Positions 1 through 8,616 of a DNA stretch of 43,923 bases are shown one piece after another. How positions within the stretch are numbered: the first letter of the stretch is position 1; every line of letters starts with the position of its first letter. The stretch spans positions 1-43,923 of the forward strand of contig JAAUSZ010000010.1 of NCBI GenBank assembly GCA_012031875.1, given 5' to 3'. This DNA comes from Desulfobacula sp. GTDB lineage: Bacteria; Desulfobacterota; Desulfobacteria; Desulfobacterales; Desulfobacteraceae. The notes below the pieces were generated by a model. That model saw only the letters and a list, made by a program, of their open reading frames with translations, did not search any database and had not been told where the DNA came from. The translations under genes and the position numbers were made by a program.

Positions 1-28
1 CCCTTCTGAAAAAAGATGCGGTTCTTTT

Positions 29-36
29 AGCGCTTA
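29..36. repeat. AGCGCTTA element, copy 1 of 3 (others at 3938-3945 and 13201-13208)
   Basis: The octamer AGCGCTTA occurs at 29-36, 3938-3945 (18 bases before the ABC-F start) and 13201-13208 (before the three-receiver regulator). All three sites are outside genes. The first copy is also part of a small hairpin GCGCTT-ACA-AAGCGC. Its meaning is unknown; it may be an operator half-site or chance. Confidence 0.3.
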
Positions 37-144
37 CAAAGCGCCGGTTTATCCGGTACATTTTTTTTGGAAATCTGTACATGCTTTTCATTACTTTTGG
101 TCAAATCAATTCAGTTGCATAGCGACCCCCGCACACTCATTCGC

Positions 145-821
145 TCAACTTCCCAAGCTTTCGAGTAGTGACACCCATGCATTGAAATGCTGACATTTCG
201 ACCTTATCTTCTGCAGTCCGATGTGTTCAGCAACTATTGGACCTGCCGAAGGTTTTTCTTTTTCATAGGAGGGTAGATATTCAATAATCCGCTTTGAAGG
301 GGCGGTTTCAGGGTTATCGTTAATCAGCTCCGGGTTCTTTATTTCCGAAACATTCTGTTTTAATTTATTTAGTTGGCTGTTGTGATCAATATAGTAGTAA
401 TGGAATTTATCGATATCTGAAAAAGCAGGGCTTCATATTCATGAAGTTGCAAATATGGGATAAAGCGACGAGATGCTATATCATCTGTGAATTTCTTTTC
501 AATTACTTCAATTTTCTTATAGGGATCAGATTTTTGTTTTGCTTCTTCGAAGCCGGGAAAATCATTAGGCAACTTGTAAAAGTCAAACATAGTCGTAAAC
601 TGTGCATCATCCCCTTTATCTTCCTTCATCCACAATTCAATATCTTTTTTAGCCTTAGGATAAGAAATCATCCCGCCACGGAATATTCTGCCACGTTTTC
701 TCCCAGTTTCTAAACTTCGTGCACTGGCAAAGACATTGAAGCCGACCAAATGCGGCCCGAGTATCTTATTAACAAATGTTTCTTCTGTTTGTCCTTCGAC
801 AATAACATTGAGTCGTATCAT
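145..821 (-). CDS. DUF4276 family protein, second gene of an ATPase/DUF4276 pair (frameshifted)
   Basis: The start is the ATG at 821 (MIRLNVIVEGQTEE), which overlaps the TGA of the upstream ATPase gene in an ATGA. The first frame runs to the five-A run at 420-424 (plus-strand coordinates) and then goes out of frame. Adding one base there restores reading through LFSDIDKF, NDNPETAPSKRI, AGPIVAEHIGL and FNAWVSLLES to a stop at 145-147, giving about 225 residues, the usual size of the family. These C-terminal motifs are typical of DUF4276. The N-terminal VEGQTEE and central MFDFYKLPNDFPG recall the acidic motifs of TOPRIM-type nucleases, but that is inference. The coupling to an ATPase suggests the effector half of a conflict or defence module. 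The frameshift is probably a sequence error, given similar ones elsewhere in the window. Confidence 0.8.
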
Positions 822-1927
822 ATAGCCGGCCTTCCACCAAGAACGTTCTTCTCCCATAACTCACTCATTGTGTATTCCTCAAGCCAGTCATTAAGTACGG
901 TGGGATTTGGTCTGTGGAATACAGATTGGCCGTCTTTTCTGTCAACCACGATAATATCTTGTGGGTCTAGTTCGTCCACCAAATTAGCTGATTGTGTTGA
1001 GATCAGTAATTGGGATCTTTCAGAAGCACTTTTCAATAATCCTGCAAGAACGGTAATCGCATAAGGATGCAATCCAAGCTCAGGTTCATCAATAATAATC
1101 ATAGAAGGAAGCTTCGGTTGCAAAAGCAGGGTTACGATTGCCATCATCCTTAACGTTCCATCCGAGAGCTGATGCGGACCGAAAAGCATATCAGAATTCT
1201 TTTCTTTCCAGTTCAGTATGACATTCTTATCTCGTGGAATTAAAATAAAATCATCAAAAAAAGGAGCACAAAGCCTAATAGTCTCAACAATTCTCTGATA
1301 ATATCCTTTTTTATGTAAACTCATTTGATAAAGAAATGGGGCAAGGTTACCCGCATTAGCTTTTAAAAAATAAGCGTCTTCCAAATACTTAGATTGTTTA
1401 ATATGTGCAGTTGAGGAAGTATCATGGAATTGAAATACTTGCCAATCACGCATCATGGTGCGAATAACCTTGGCGGTAGTGGCTGCCGTTCTAACTTGGC
1501 TTTCTGACTGGGCAATCATTCCCGATTCCTTATGTCCTGAACCCAGAGGAATTATTGGGCCCTCAGTTTTTATCCCTTTTTTTGAATATTGTATTTCCTC
1601 ATCAGCAAAGATTAGTGTATCCCCTGCTGCATGAATAAGGCGCATATGGTAACGACTGTAACCGCTGTTTGTCTCGAAGTTAATAGTGGATGACAGCTGA
1701 GGTGTTATTTTGGCACCATAATACAAAAGACTATTTGCCCCCCCCTGTTCACCAATATGTAATTGCAATGCGCCGGATTCTAGAAAATTAAGTAAGCGAA
1801 AAAAGCCAATAAGGTTTGATTTTCCCGCGCCGTTAGCTCCTATCAATACGTTCAGTTGCCTCAGATCAATCTCCATACGACGAATTGACTTAAAGCCATC
1901 TATTGTAAAATTCTTTATTCGATTCAT
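818..1927 (-). CDS. AAA/ABC-type ATPase (RecF/SMC-like, COG4637-type)
   Basis: About 369 residues from the ATG at 1927, which has GAGGTG seven bases upstream; a longer reading from 1957 lacks a ribosome site. A Walker A motif (GANGAGKSN) lies near residue 30, an ABC-signature-like LSDGTLR near 265, and Walker B followed by the Q/H-loop region (IIIDEPELGLHP) near 290. STQSANLVDEL, near 325, resembles the switch region of this family. This is the architecture of AAA_21/COG4637 predicted ATPases, related to RecF, OLD and the PARIS and RloA ATPases. No membrane segment is present. The gene is translationally coupled to the DUF4276 gene. Both are AT-rich compared with the ABC-F gene next door, which fits acquisition by transfer. 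The role is inferred: a sensor/motor that licenses the DUF4276 partner. Confidence 0.85.
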   Translation of the reverse strand: MNRIKNFTIDGFKSIRRMEIDLRQLNVLIGANGAGKSNLIGFFRLLNFLESGALQLHIGEQGGANSLLYYGAKITPQLSSTINFETNSGYSRYHMRLIHAAGDTLIFADEEIQYSKKGIKTEGPIIPLGSGHKESGMIAQSESQVRTAATTAKVIRTMMRDWQVFQFHDTSSTAHIKQSKYLEDAYFLKANAGNLAPFLYQMSLHKKGYYQRIVETIRLCAPFFDDFILIPRDKNVILNWKEKNSDMLFGPHQLSDGTLRMMAIVTLLLQPKLPSMIIIDEPELGLHPYAITVLAGLLKSASERSQLLISTQSANLVDELDPQDIIVVDRKDGQSVFHRPNPTVLNDWLEEYTMSELWEKNVLGGRPAI

Positions 1928-2286
1928 GGGGTACACCTCAAAAAAATCAACGAACATAAGCCACGTGACTATTTATCAATTGGAGATTAGGATAAAGTTT
2001 TGATAATGACAATTCAATTCTATCCCGATCGAATCCATATACCAACAAAATGATTAGCTGACACGGTTAATAATTCTTATCTGACTTCTATCCGTGATTG
2101 AATATATATCCAACCAATTTCAGGCATTTTGGATCAAATCTTAACATTTACTTAATCGGAGATAATCATCCCCAAATTAAAAATGCAACTATAAAGTTTA
2201 TACAAACTAAAGAAGAATCAAATTCTGATATTCAACATAATTGGAGACTTGCCGTAATATTGCCAGCAGGCTCACATTATCATTGT
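1928..2286. other. AT-rich intergenic region without a recognisable gene
   Basis: This stretch separates the ATPase start from the end of the ABC-F gene. An open frame on the plus strand from 2098 runs into the antisense of the ABC-F gene and has no ribosome site or familiar protein motif, so I do not call it. The region holds the candidate promoter of the ATPase gene; I see no tRNA, repeat or convincing terminator hairpin. Confidence 0.5.
1984..2012 (-). promoter_or_regulatory. Candidate sigma-70 promoter of the ATPase/DUF4276 pair
   Basis: Read on the minus strand, TTGTCA (2007-2012) is followed after 17 bases by TAATCT (1984-1989), about 57 bases before the ATPase start. The -35 match is fair and the -10 match is weak, so this is tentative. 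Confidence 0.25.
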
Positions 2287-3920
2287 TTAAACCGCCCGGT
2301 GGTCCCGCCCGGTTTTGGACAGGTAGTATTCATAATCGCCTTTGTAGTCGGTCATCCGTCCCTGGCCGATTTCAAAGACCCGCCCCACCAGACTCCGGAG
2401 AAAATACCGGTCATGGCTGACCAGGACCAGGGTCCCGGAAAATTCCTTTAAAATATCCAGGAGGACCTCCCTGGACTGGATGTCCAGGTGGTTGGTGGGC
2501 TCGTCCAGGATGAGGAAATTCAAGGGCCGTCCCAGGAGGGTGGCCAGTACCAGGCGACTCTTTTCCCCACCGGAGAGCTGGTCCACGCGTTTTTCCACCT
2601 CATCCCCGGAAAACAGGAAGGCGGCGCAGAGATTGCGGATGACGCCGATATTGCTGAGGGGAAGGACCTCCTGAACCGTATCAAAAACCGTTTTCTTCGG
2701 GTCCAGGACATCCATGCTGTGCTGGCTGAAATACCCGATGGCCACATTGGCCCCGATTTTAACGCTGCCCCGGGTGGGCTCCGTGTTCCCGGACAGGACC
2801 TTGAGAAAGGTGGATTTACCGGCCCCGTTCACCCCCACCACCGCGATCTTGTCCCCGCGTTGGATATGGCCGGACACCCCGGAAAAGACGGTTTTGGACC
2901 CCAGGTCTTCCATCTCCCAGGTTTTCCCGAGGTTTTCCAGGATCACCACATCATCCCCGGACCGGGCAGTTCGGAAAACTGAAACCGGATGACCTGCTGG
3001 TAAGCCGGGATTTCAATCCTTTCTATTTTCTCGATTTTTTTGATCCGGGACTGGACCTGGGCCGCATGAGAGGCCCTGGCCTTGAACCGGGCAATGAAAT
3101 CCTCCTCCTTGGCCAGCATCTCCTGCTGGCGGCGGTGGCTTGCCAGGAGTTGGGCCAGGCGGATCTCCCGCTCCCGGACATAAAAATCATAATTTCCGCC
3201 ATAGGAGGTAATGGCGCTGTTGGCCACCTCAATGATCCGGGACACCACCCGGTTCATGAAATCATGGTCATGGCAGGTCATGAGCAGGGCCCCCTTGAAA
3301 TCCGTGACCAGCCAATTTTCCAGCCAGATAATGGATTCCATGTCCAGATGGTTGGTGGGCTCATCCAGAAGCAGGACATTGGGGTTCAGGGTCAGGATCT
3401 TGGCCAGGGCGATGCGCATCTTCCATCCGCCGCTGAAGGACGACACCGGACGATGATAGTCGGCAGGCCCGATGCCCAGTCCCGTGAGAACGGTCTGGGC
3501 CCTGGTTTCAAGATCATACCCGCCCCGGCTCTCAAATTCTTCGGCCGCCTCCCCATACGTTTCCAAAAGAGTGCTCAAGGCGTCTTCATCCATGGGCTCG
3601 GCCATGGCCGATTCCATTTCCTTCATCCGTTCCCCCAGCGCCACCAGGTCCGAAGCTGCGGACATGACCTCGGCGAGGACTGACCCGCCGGACATCTCCC
3701 CTACATCCTGGGAAAAATAGCCCAGTTTCACCTTTTTTGAAAAGGAGATCTCCCCTGAATCCGGCTCTTCCTCGCCCATGATAAACCGGAAAAGACTGGT
3801 CTTGCCCGTGCCGTTGGCCCCCACCAGGCCGGTCCTGGTGCCGGGCAGGATCTGGAGGCTTGCGTTTTTAAAAAGCATCCGGGACCCGTGCTGTTTTGAA
3901 ATACCCGTCAGATGAATCAT
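2287..3920 (-). CDS. ABC-F family ATPase (EttA/Uup/YheS-like), frameshifted between its two halves
   Basis: Two minus-strand frames join into one protein of about 544 residues if the four-C run at 2955-2958 is lengthened by one base. The link then reads SELPGPGDDVVILENLGK. The first half (from the ATG at 3920) carries Walker A GANGTGKTS, signature FSGGWKMR and Walker B LLLDEPTNHLD, then a charged linker around residues 245-310. The second half carries GVNGAGKST, LSGGEKSR and LILDEPTNHLD. Tandem ABC modules without membrane segments, joined by a charged P-site linker, define ABC-F proteins, which act on ribosomes as translation factors or antibiotic-protection factors. The subfamily cannot be fixed from sequence alone. 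It stands alone, with AGCGCTTA just upstream of its start. Confidence 0.88.
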
Positions 3921-4139
3921 TCTTGTGCTCCCAAAAAAGCGCTTAAATTACCATATCTTCCCTTCCCCGGCAAGGAAAATGCGGCTCATGAACTGCGGGA
4001 AAAACCCAGCCAAAACCCTTGAGTGAATACTGAGTCATGGGGGTTGGAAAAGGAGAGGCCGTGTCTTGACGGGTCTGTCCCCCGGATGATCCTGATTTTG
4101 TTTAACCGGGCATCGGGATGATATTAAAGGATCTTTTGG

Positions 4140-4409
4140 CTATTCCAGAATATTAACAAACTGAGACTTTTTAATGACAGGATCATTGGTAATCATCGGC
4201 AATCCAAGATATCTTGCAGTTGCCGCAATAAGGCGATCATGCAATTCCGGTATATCATCAATCTCGGATGCGGTTTTAAGAATATCAAGGCTGAGCGGCT
4301 CAAATTGATAATTCCGGCTCTTGAATAGTTCTTCTGTTTGAAGCAAACCCACATCTATTCTGTTCTTTTCAAATAGGTAAAGCATTTCCATTCTCAAGTT
4401 CCTGATCAA
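4140..4409 (-). pseudogene. PIN-domain (VapC-like) toxin, N-terminus missing
   Basis: About 89 residues are readable. The C-terminal half of a PIN ribonuclease is clear: ELHDRLIAATARYLGLPMIT, then ND, holding the third and fourth conserved acidic residues. MEMLYLFEKNRID near the start corresponds to the region of the conserved glutamate. PIN toxins normally run about 130 residues and begin with a strand ending in a catalytic aspartate. That part, roughly 40 residues, is absent, and the reading frame instead runs back into the antitoxin gene, overlapping its last 41 bases. There is no room for the missing part, and no frame correction recovers it, so a deletion is more likely than a sequence error. 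The remnant should be inactive. Confidence 0.7.
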
Positions 4410-4623
4410 CGTGTTGCCATGTCTGTTGCCTGAATTCTTTCAATCCCGAAAAATCAATCATATGACCCTTTAAAATGCCTTCAAGCTTGACCAGTTTTTT
4501 TGCTTCGAGTTTTCTTTTGTGCCTCATAAAATCAATAAAATTGACGATATCACTCAGATCCTGCTCGGAAAAACCAGCCAGTTTATTATAAATTTCATGT
4601 TTGGTGATGGCTGTTCTATTCAT
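4369..4623 (-). CDS. Antitoxin of a PIN-type toxin-antitoxin pair (VapB-like/DUF2281-like)
   Basis: 84 residues from the ATG at 4623, preceded by CTGGAGAAAAAA. The N-terminus (EIYNKLAGFSEQDLSDIVNF, then IDFM) is the helical head seen in small antitoxins of the DUF2281 kind, followed by a basic segment (RHKRKLEAKKL) and a GILKGHMIDFSGLKEFR tail that in relatives binds the PIN toxin. It looks complete. It partners a truncated toxin, so it may survive as an orphan antitoxin or autorepressor. The exact family assignment is from memory of related proteins. Confidence 0.6.
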   Translation of the reverse strand: MNRTAITKHEIYNKLAGFSEQDLSDIVNFIDFMRHKRKLEAKKLVKLEGILKGHMIDFSGLKEFRQQTWQHVDQELENGNALPI

Positions 4624-4886
4624 TTTTTTCTCCAGTAATTACATCTCATTGAACCGTAAAACCCGGCAATTTCAAATCGATAAAGCCTTGTGCATAATCA
4701 CAAGGTATTGATATTTTTAAATATAGCCTTAATGATGACCTTTTTCAATAAAAAACCTTAAAATAAAGCATAGGCTTTGAGGTCATGGCCAAGAAAACTA
4801 TCCCCAAAAAACTCCCATTGATAAAACCCTTCCGGCATATTATACCTGATGAAAAAGATACCCGTTGGGCGAAAAGGAGGCTGACC

Positions 4887-5450
4887 ATGGAACGATGCGG
4901 CTGGGCCGTAAAAGATCCCGATTATATCCAATACCATGATGAAGAATGGGGGGTGCCGGTTCATGACGACCAAAAGCTCTTTGAATTCCTCATTCTGGAA
5001 GGGGCCCAGGCCGGACTTTCCTGGCTGACCATCCTGAAACGGCGGGAGGGATATCGAAACGCCTTTGCAGGCTTTGATGCGGAAAAAGTGGCAGGCTTTA
5101 CCGGCCAAAAAATAAAAGAGCTGCTGCTTGATCCCGGCATCATCCGGAACCGGCTCAAGGTCGCCGCAGCGGTGACCAATGCCCGGGCCTTCCTGAAGGT
5201 CCAAGAGGCCTTCGGCTCCTTTGACGCCTATTCCTGGCGGTTTGTGGACGGAAAACAGAAAATCAATGCCTTCCGGCATCTTAAGGATGTCCCGGCCACC
5301 TCCAAAGAATCGGATGCTTTTTCCAAGGACCTGAAGCAACGGGGCTTCAAATTTGTGGGGTCCACCATCATCTACGCCCATATGCAGGCCGTGGGCATGG
5401 TCAATGACCACCTGGTCTCCTGCTTCAGGTATCAGGAGGTCATGCCGTGA
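4887..5450 (+). CDS. tag: DNA-3-methyladenine glycosylase I
   Basis: 187 residues from the ATG at 4887, which follows AAGGAGG by six bases; this matches the length of E. coli Tag. The zinc-site residues known from E. coli Tag appear at the same positions: Cys4 (MERCGW), His17 (QYHDEEWG), and the later His-x3-Cys pair in NDHLVSC. The catalytic-pocket Glu38 and Trp46 are present in LEGAQAGLSW. The enzyme excises 3-methyladenine from alkylated DNA in the cytoplasm by hydrolysing the glycosidic bond. It begins a plus-strand run and ends in a GTGA overlap with the following DUF2804 gene, so the two are probably translated together. Confidence 0.96.
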   Translation: MERCGWAVKDPDYIQYHDEEWGVPVHDDQKLFEFLILEGAQAGLSWLTILKRREGYRNAFAGFDAEKVAGFTGQKIKELLLDPGIIRNRLKVAAAVTNARAFLKVQEAFGSFDAYSWRFVDGKQKINAFRHLKDVPATSKESDAFSKDLKQRGFKFVGSTIIYAHMQAVGMVNDHLVSCFRYQEVMP

Positions 5451-6451
5451 AAAACAACGATGGCTTTTCCGGCAGAGAATGGTCCGGCCCCTTTCATCAC
5501 CCGGATACAAGGCCCCTGTTAAACCTGAATCCGTCTTGGTTCAGCCCGGACCGGTTCCGGGAAAAACGCTGGTGCTATGTGGGGATCATTCATCCGGACA
5601 TTATCTTCGGGTGCGCCGTGATCCACCTGGGGTATATGGCAAGCGCCTTTGCCTTCGGTTTTGACCGGAAGGCTTCCCGCATGATCGAACACGCCCCGGT
5701 CTTTTTCCCCCTGGGTCAGGTTTCCTTTGACCGGAATCCCGACCATGGAGTCGCTTCCTATCAGAGCCTCCGGGGGCGGCTCCGCCTGACCCGGGACCGG
5801 GCTCGGAGCCGAAGGACGGTCCGGGCGAATTTTTATCTGCCGGGCCGATCCCTCAAGGCGGACATAGACATCACGGACCCCGAGGGCGGCTTTTTGCCCA
5901 TGCATTTTCACCTGCCCATGGAAAAGGGGCGGTCCGCCTTCACCACCAAGGCCGCGGGGTTGACGGCAAAGGGAAGCATCCGCCTCAACGGAAAAACCTT
6001 TGATCTTGACCCCGGCCAAGCCTTTGCCGTTTTTGACTGGACCGACGGCTTTTATCCCCGCAGGACATCCTGGAACTGGGCCTGCGGCGCCGGCTTGGCC
6101 AAAGGCGGAGCCCGGGTCGGGTTTAATTTTTCCTCCGGGGTCTATGAAAAGGGCCTCCTGGAAAATACCCTGTGGATCAACGGAAAACCGGAAAAAACCG
6201 GCGAGGCGTTCTTTGCCTATGATCCTGAGAACCCCTCCCTGCCCTGGCGGATTAAGAGCCGGGACGGGCTCATCGACCTGACCTTCACCCCCGAAGGCAT
6301 CCGCCGGGCCCACGACGATCTTCTCATCCTTAAAAGCTTTTTTATCCAGCCCTGCGGGTCCTTTGAGGGTTCCGTCCGCACAAAGGACGGCCTGACCTTC
6401 CGTTTCTCGGGCCTGGGCGGGGTGGTGGAAGAACATCACGCCACCTGGTAA
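5447..6451 (+). CDS. DUF2804 family protein
   Basis: 334 residues from a GTG at 5447 that overlaps the stop of tag. The family is recognised by DWTDGFYPRRTSWNWACGAG (residues about 200-220) followed by GVGFNFSSG-like and LLENTLWINGK segments, which are characteristic of DUF2804. No signal peptide, membrane helix or catalytic motif stands out. The family is reported beside lipid-metabolism or transporter genes in some bacteria, but its biochemical function is not established. It sits in an apparent operon with DNA repair and metabolite repair genes, which gives little guidance. Confidence 0.8.
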   Translation: MKNNDGFSGREWSGPFHHPDTRPLLNLNPSWFSPDRFREKRWCYVGIIHPDIIFGCAVIHLGYMASAFAFGFDRKASRMIEHAPVFFPLGQVSFDRNPDHGVASYQSLRGRLRLTRDRARSRRTVRANFYLPGRSLKADIDITDPEGGFLPMHFHLPMEKGRSAFTTKAAGLTAKGSIRLNGKTFDLDPGQAFAVFDWTDGFYPRRTSWNWACGAGLAKGGARVGFNFSSGVYEKGLLENTLWINGKPEKTGEAFFAYDPENPSLPWRIKSRDGLIDLTFTPEGIRRAHDDLLILKSFFIQPCGSFEGSVRTKDGLTFRFSGLGGVVEEHHATW

Positions 6452-6561
6452 GGCCCCTTGAAACCGATTTGTATTCCGGGGTTCCAGGCATTTTTGGACT
6501 TTTATTTTCAATGGAAGTATGCAAAACTGGACCCGGGTTTTACAGAAAAAAGGAGAGGGCC

Positions 6562-8127
6562 ATGTTGCTGGTGACCGCAAATGAAATGCAGGAGATGGAT
6601 CAAAAAGCCATCCATTCCTTTGGTATTCCGGGGCTGGTCCTCATGGAAAATGCCGGGAGAGGCGCGGTCCGGGTCCTGCTGCCGGCACTGAAAGGCAAAA
6701 GCATCCGGAACATCGCCGTTCTGGCCGGCCGGGGCAACAACGGCGGGGACGGCTTTGTCATGGCCCGGTATCTTCTTGAAAAGGGCTACGGGATCACCGT
6801 CTTTCTTCTGGCGCCCAAGGAAGCGGTCAAAGGGGATGCCCTGGCCCAGATGCAGCTTTTTGAAAAACTCTGCGACCGGTCATCCGACGCCTCCCTGGTT
6901 GAAATCCGGGATGAGGCCGGGTTAAAAACAAACCGATCCCGGCTCCTCCATCATGATCTGTTCATCGACGCCGTCCTGGGCACCGGCCTGAATTCGGATC
7001 TCAGGGGCCTGATCCGGGATGCCGTTGAACTGATGAATTCAAGCGGGAAGCCCGTCTTTTCCGTGGACATCCCCTCGGGCCTGAATGCAGATACGGGAAA
7101 ACCCATGGGGGCGGCAGTCAAGGCCTTTGCCACGGCCACCTTTGCCTTTGCCAAGGCCGGGCACATCCTTTATCCGGGAAATCTCCATACCGGAGAGCTT
7201 TCCATTATTGACATCGGCATACCAAATTTCATTGCCCGTGAAAAAAACATCCAACTCTCGTTGATTGAACGGGCTGAGATTGCCGCCCTTTTCCCGTCAA
7301 GGGAGTTCAACAGCCATAAGGGCAGCTTCGGCCACCTCCTGGTCATTGCCGGGTCCACGGGCAAAACCGGGGCCGCGGCCCTATGCGCCAATGCCGCCAT
7401 GAGGTGCGGCACGGGCCTGGTGACCCTGGGGGCGGCCCAAAGCCTCAGCCCGGTTCTGGAAGGGCTGGTCCTGGAACCCATGACCCATGCCTTGCCGGAA
7501 AAGGAAAAGGGCTTTTTGTCTGAAAATTGCCTTGCAGACATCCTCTCCCTCCTGAACGGCAAGCAGGCCCTGGCCCTGGGCCCGGGCCTGGGCACCCGGG
7601 AGGACACGGCAACGCTGGTCCGGCAGCTTGTGGAGCAAAGCCCCGTGCCCCTGGTCCTGGATGCCGACGCGGTCAATTGCCTTGCAGACGACCCTAACAT
7701 CCTGAAAAGGAAAACCGTGCCCGCCATCCTGACCCCGCATCCCGGGGAAATGGCCAGGCTCTGCCGGCTTTCAACCCATGATGTCCAGGCAGACCGCCTG
7801 GGCCTTGCCCGGAAATTCGCCTCGACATGGGAGGTCATCCTCATCCTGAAGGGGGCCCAAACCGTCATTGCCATGCCCGACGGAAGGGCGTTTATCAATC
7901 CCACGGGCAATCCCGGCATGGCCTCCGGCGGCATGGGAGATGTGCTGACCGGTATGGTTGCAGGCTTCCTGGCCCAGGGGTTTTCCCCGGAAACCGCAAG
8001 CCTAGCCGGGGTGTATCTCCACGGCCTTTGCGCCGATGTCCTGTCAAAACAAAAAGGGGCCTTCGGCTTCCTGGCCCAAGACATGGTCCAATCCATCCCG
8101 GAAACCATTTTTCAGCATATATTATGA
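6562..8127 (+). CDS. nnr: Bifunctional NAD(P)HX epimerase / ADP-dependent NAD(P)HX dehydratase
   Basis: 521 residues from the ATG at 6562, which has AGGAG six bases upstream; the reading could be extended upstream, but without a ribosome site. Residues 1-215 are the YjeF_N epimerase domain (LAGRGNNGGDGFVMARYL, VDIPSGLNADTG). Residues 235-521 are the ribokinase-like dehydratase (LAGSTGKTGAA-type loop, LTPHPGEMARL, and the ATP/ADP-site motif GNPGMASGGMGDVLTGM). The protein repairs hydrated NADH and NADPH: the N-domain interconverts R and S forms, and the C-domain dehydrates the S form using ADP. It is translationally coupled to tsaE by an ATGA overlap, an arrangement common in bacteria (yjeE next to yjeF). 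Confidence 0.95.
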   Translation: MLLVTANEMQEMDQKAIHSFGIPGLVLMENAGRGAVRVLLPALKGKSIRNIAVLAGRGNNGGDGFVMARYLLEKGYGITVFLLAPKEAVKGDALAQMQLFEKLCDRSSDASLVEIRDEAGLKTNRSRLLHHDLFIDAVLGTGLNSDLRGLIRDAVELMNSSGKPVFSVDIPSGLNADTGKPMGAAVKAFATATFAFAKAGHILYPGNLHTGELSIIDIGIPNFIAREKNIQLSLIERAEIAALFPSREFNSHKGSFGHLLVIAGSTGKTGAAALCANAAMRCGTGLVTLGAAQSLSPVLEGLVLEPMTHALPEKEKGFLSENCLADILSLLNGKQALALGPGLGTREDTATLVRQLVEQSPVPLVLDADAVNCLADDPNILKRKTVPAILTPHPGEMARLCRLSTHDVQADRLGLARKFASTWEVILILKGAQTVIAMPDGRAFINPTGNPGMASGGMGDVLTGMVAGFLAQGFSPETASLAGVYLHGLCADVLSKQKGAFGFLAQDMVQSIPETIFQHIL

Positions 8128-8588
8128 AAACCCTGGAATCCAAGACCGCAGAAGAGACCCTGGCCCTGGGCGAAGCCCTGGGCAGGCAGATTTCACAAGG
8201 CCTGGCCATGGCCCTGAAGGGCGACTTGGGCGCCGGCAAGACCACCTTTGTCAAGGGCCTGGCCAAGGGCCTCGGCGTCTCTGAAGACTATTATATCACC
8301 AGCCCGACCTTCACGATCATCAATGAATATCCGGCTTCCCCCCTGACCCTTTACCACCTGGACCTGTACCGGCTTTCTTCGGCGGAGGAGCTTGACGATA
8401 TCGGCTTTGACGATATTGCCGGAGACAAGCATGTCATTGTGGTGGAATGGCCCGAGATTCTCAAGGAGATTTCCTTTCCCTTTGATATGGAAATCCGGTT
8501 TGAATTTGATGAAAACTACAACCGGCGGATATCTGTTCTTGCCTCTGGACAAGAGGGCATGAATCTGTTAAGCAAATTAGTTCTATAA
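8124..8588 (+). CDS. tsaE: tRNA N6-threonylcarbamoyladenosine (t6A) biosynthesis ATPase TsaE (YjeE)
   Basis: 154 residues; the ATG at 8124 overlaps the stop of nnr (ATGA). It carries Walker A GDLGAGKTTFVKG near residue 35, SPTFTIINEY (switch I region), HLDLYRL and a GFDDI segment, then VVEWPE, all in the order found in TsaE. The protein works with TsaB and TsaD to drive turnover of the threonylcarbamoyl-transfer complex that modifies A37 of ANN-decoding tRNAs. It is an essential cytoplasmic protein in many bacteria. tsaB and tsaD are not in the window. A coupled position after nnr and 28 bases before lysC suggests co-transcription. Confidence 0.94.
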   Translation: MKTLESKTAEETLALGEALGRQISQGLAMALKGDLGAGKTTFVKGLAKGLGVSEDYYITSPTFTIINEYPASPLTLYHLDLYRLSSAEELDDIGFDDIAGDKHVIVVEWPEILKEISFPFDMEIRFEFDENYNRRISVLASGQEGMNLLSKLVL

Positions 8589-8616
8589 TATTTATCCGTG
8601 ATTCAATGGAGTAATG

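Noticed and set aside
1-144. A further gene at the left edge
   Set aside because: No frame shows protein-like content with a start or recognisable motif; only a small hairpin around 30-44 is visible.
2098-2451. Plus-strand open frame of 117 codons in the gap left of the ABC-F gene
   Set aside because: Its right half is antisense to the ABC-F C-terminus, there is no ribosome site, and the left half is AT-rich without protein-like patterns.
2480-3683. Plus-strand open frames opposite the ABC-F gene
   Set aside because: Shadow frames of a clear tandem-ABC protein; proline/glycine-rich translations typical of antisense reading.
4058-4084. Segment GGGACAGACCCGTCAAGAC (minus strand) between ABC-F and the toxin remnant
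   Set aside because: It resembles fragments seen near repeat-associated elements in some Deltaproteobacteria, but only one copy was noticed and no transposase or inverted repeat accompanies it.
5519-8108. Long open frames on the minus strand opposite the DUF2804 and nnr genes (up to 353 residues)
   Set aside because: They lie antisense to well-identified proteins in GC-rich DNA, where third-position bias keeps opposite frames open. They have no ribosome sites or recognisable domains.
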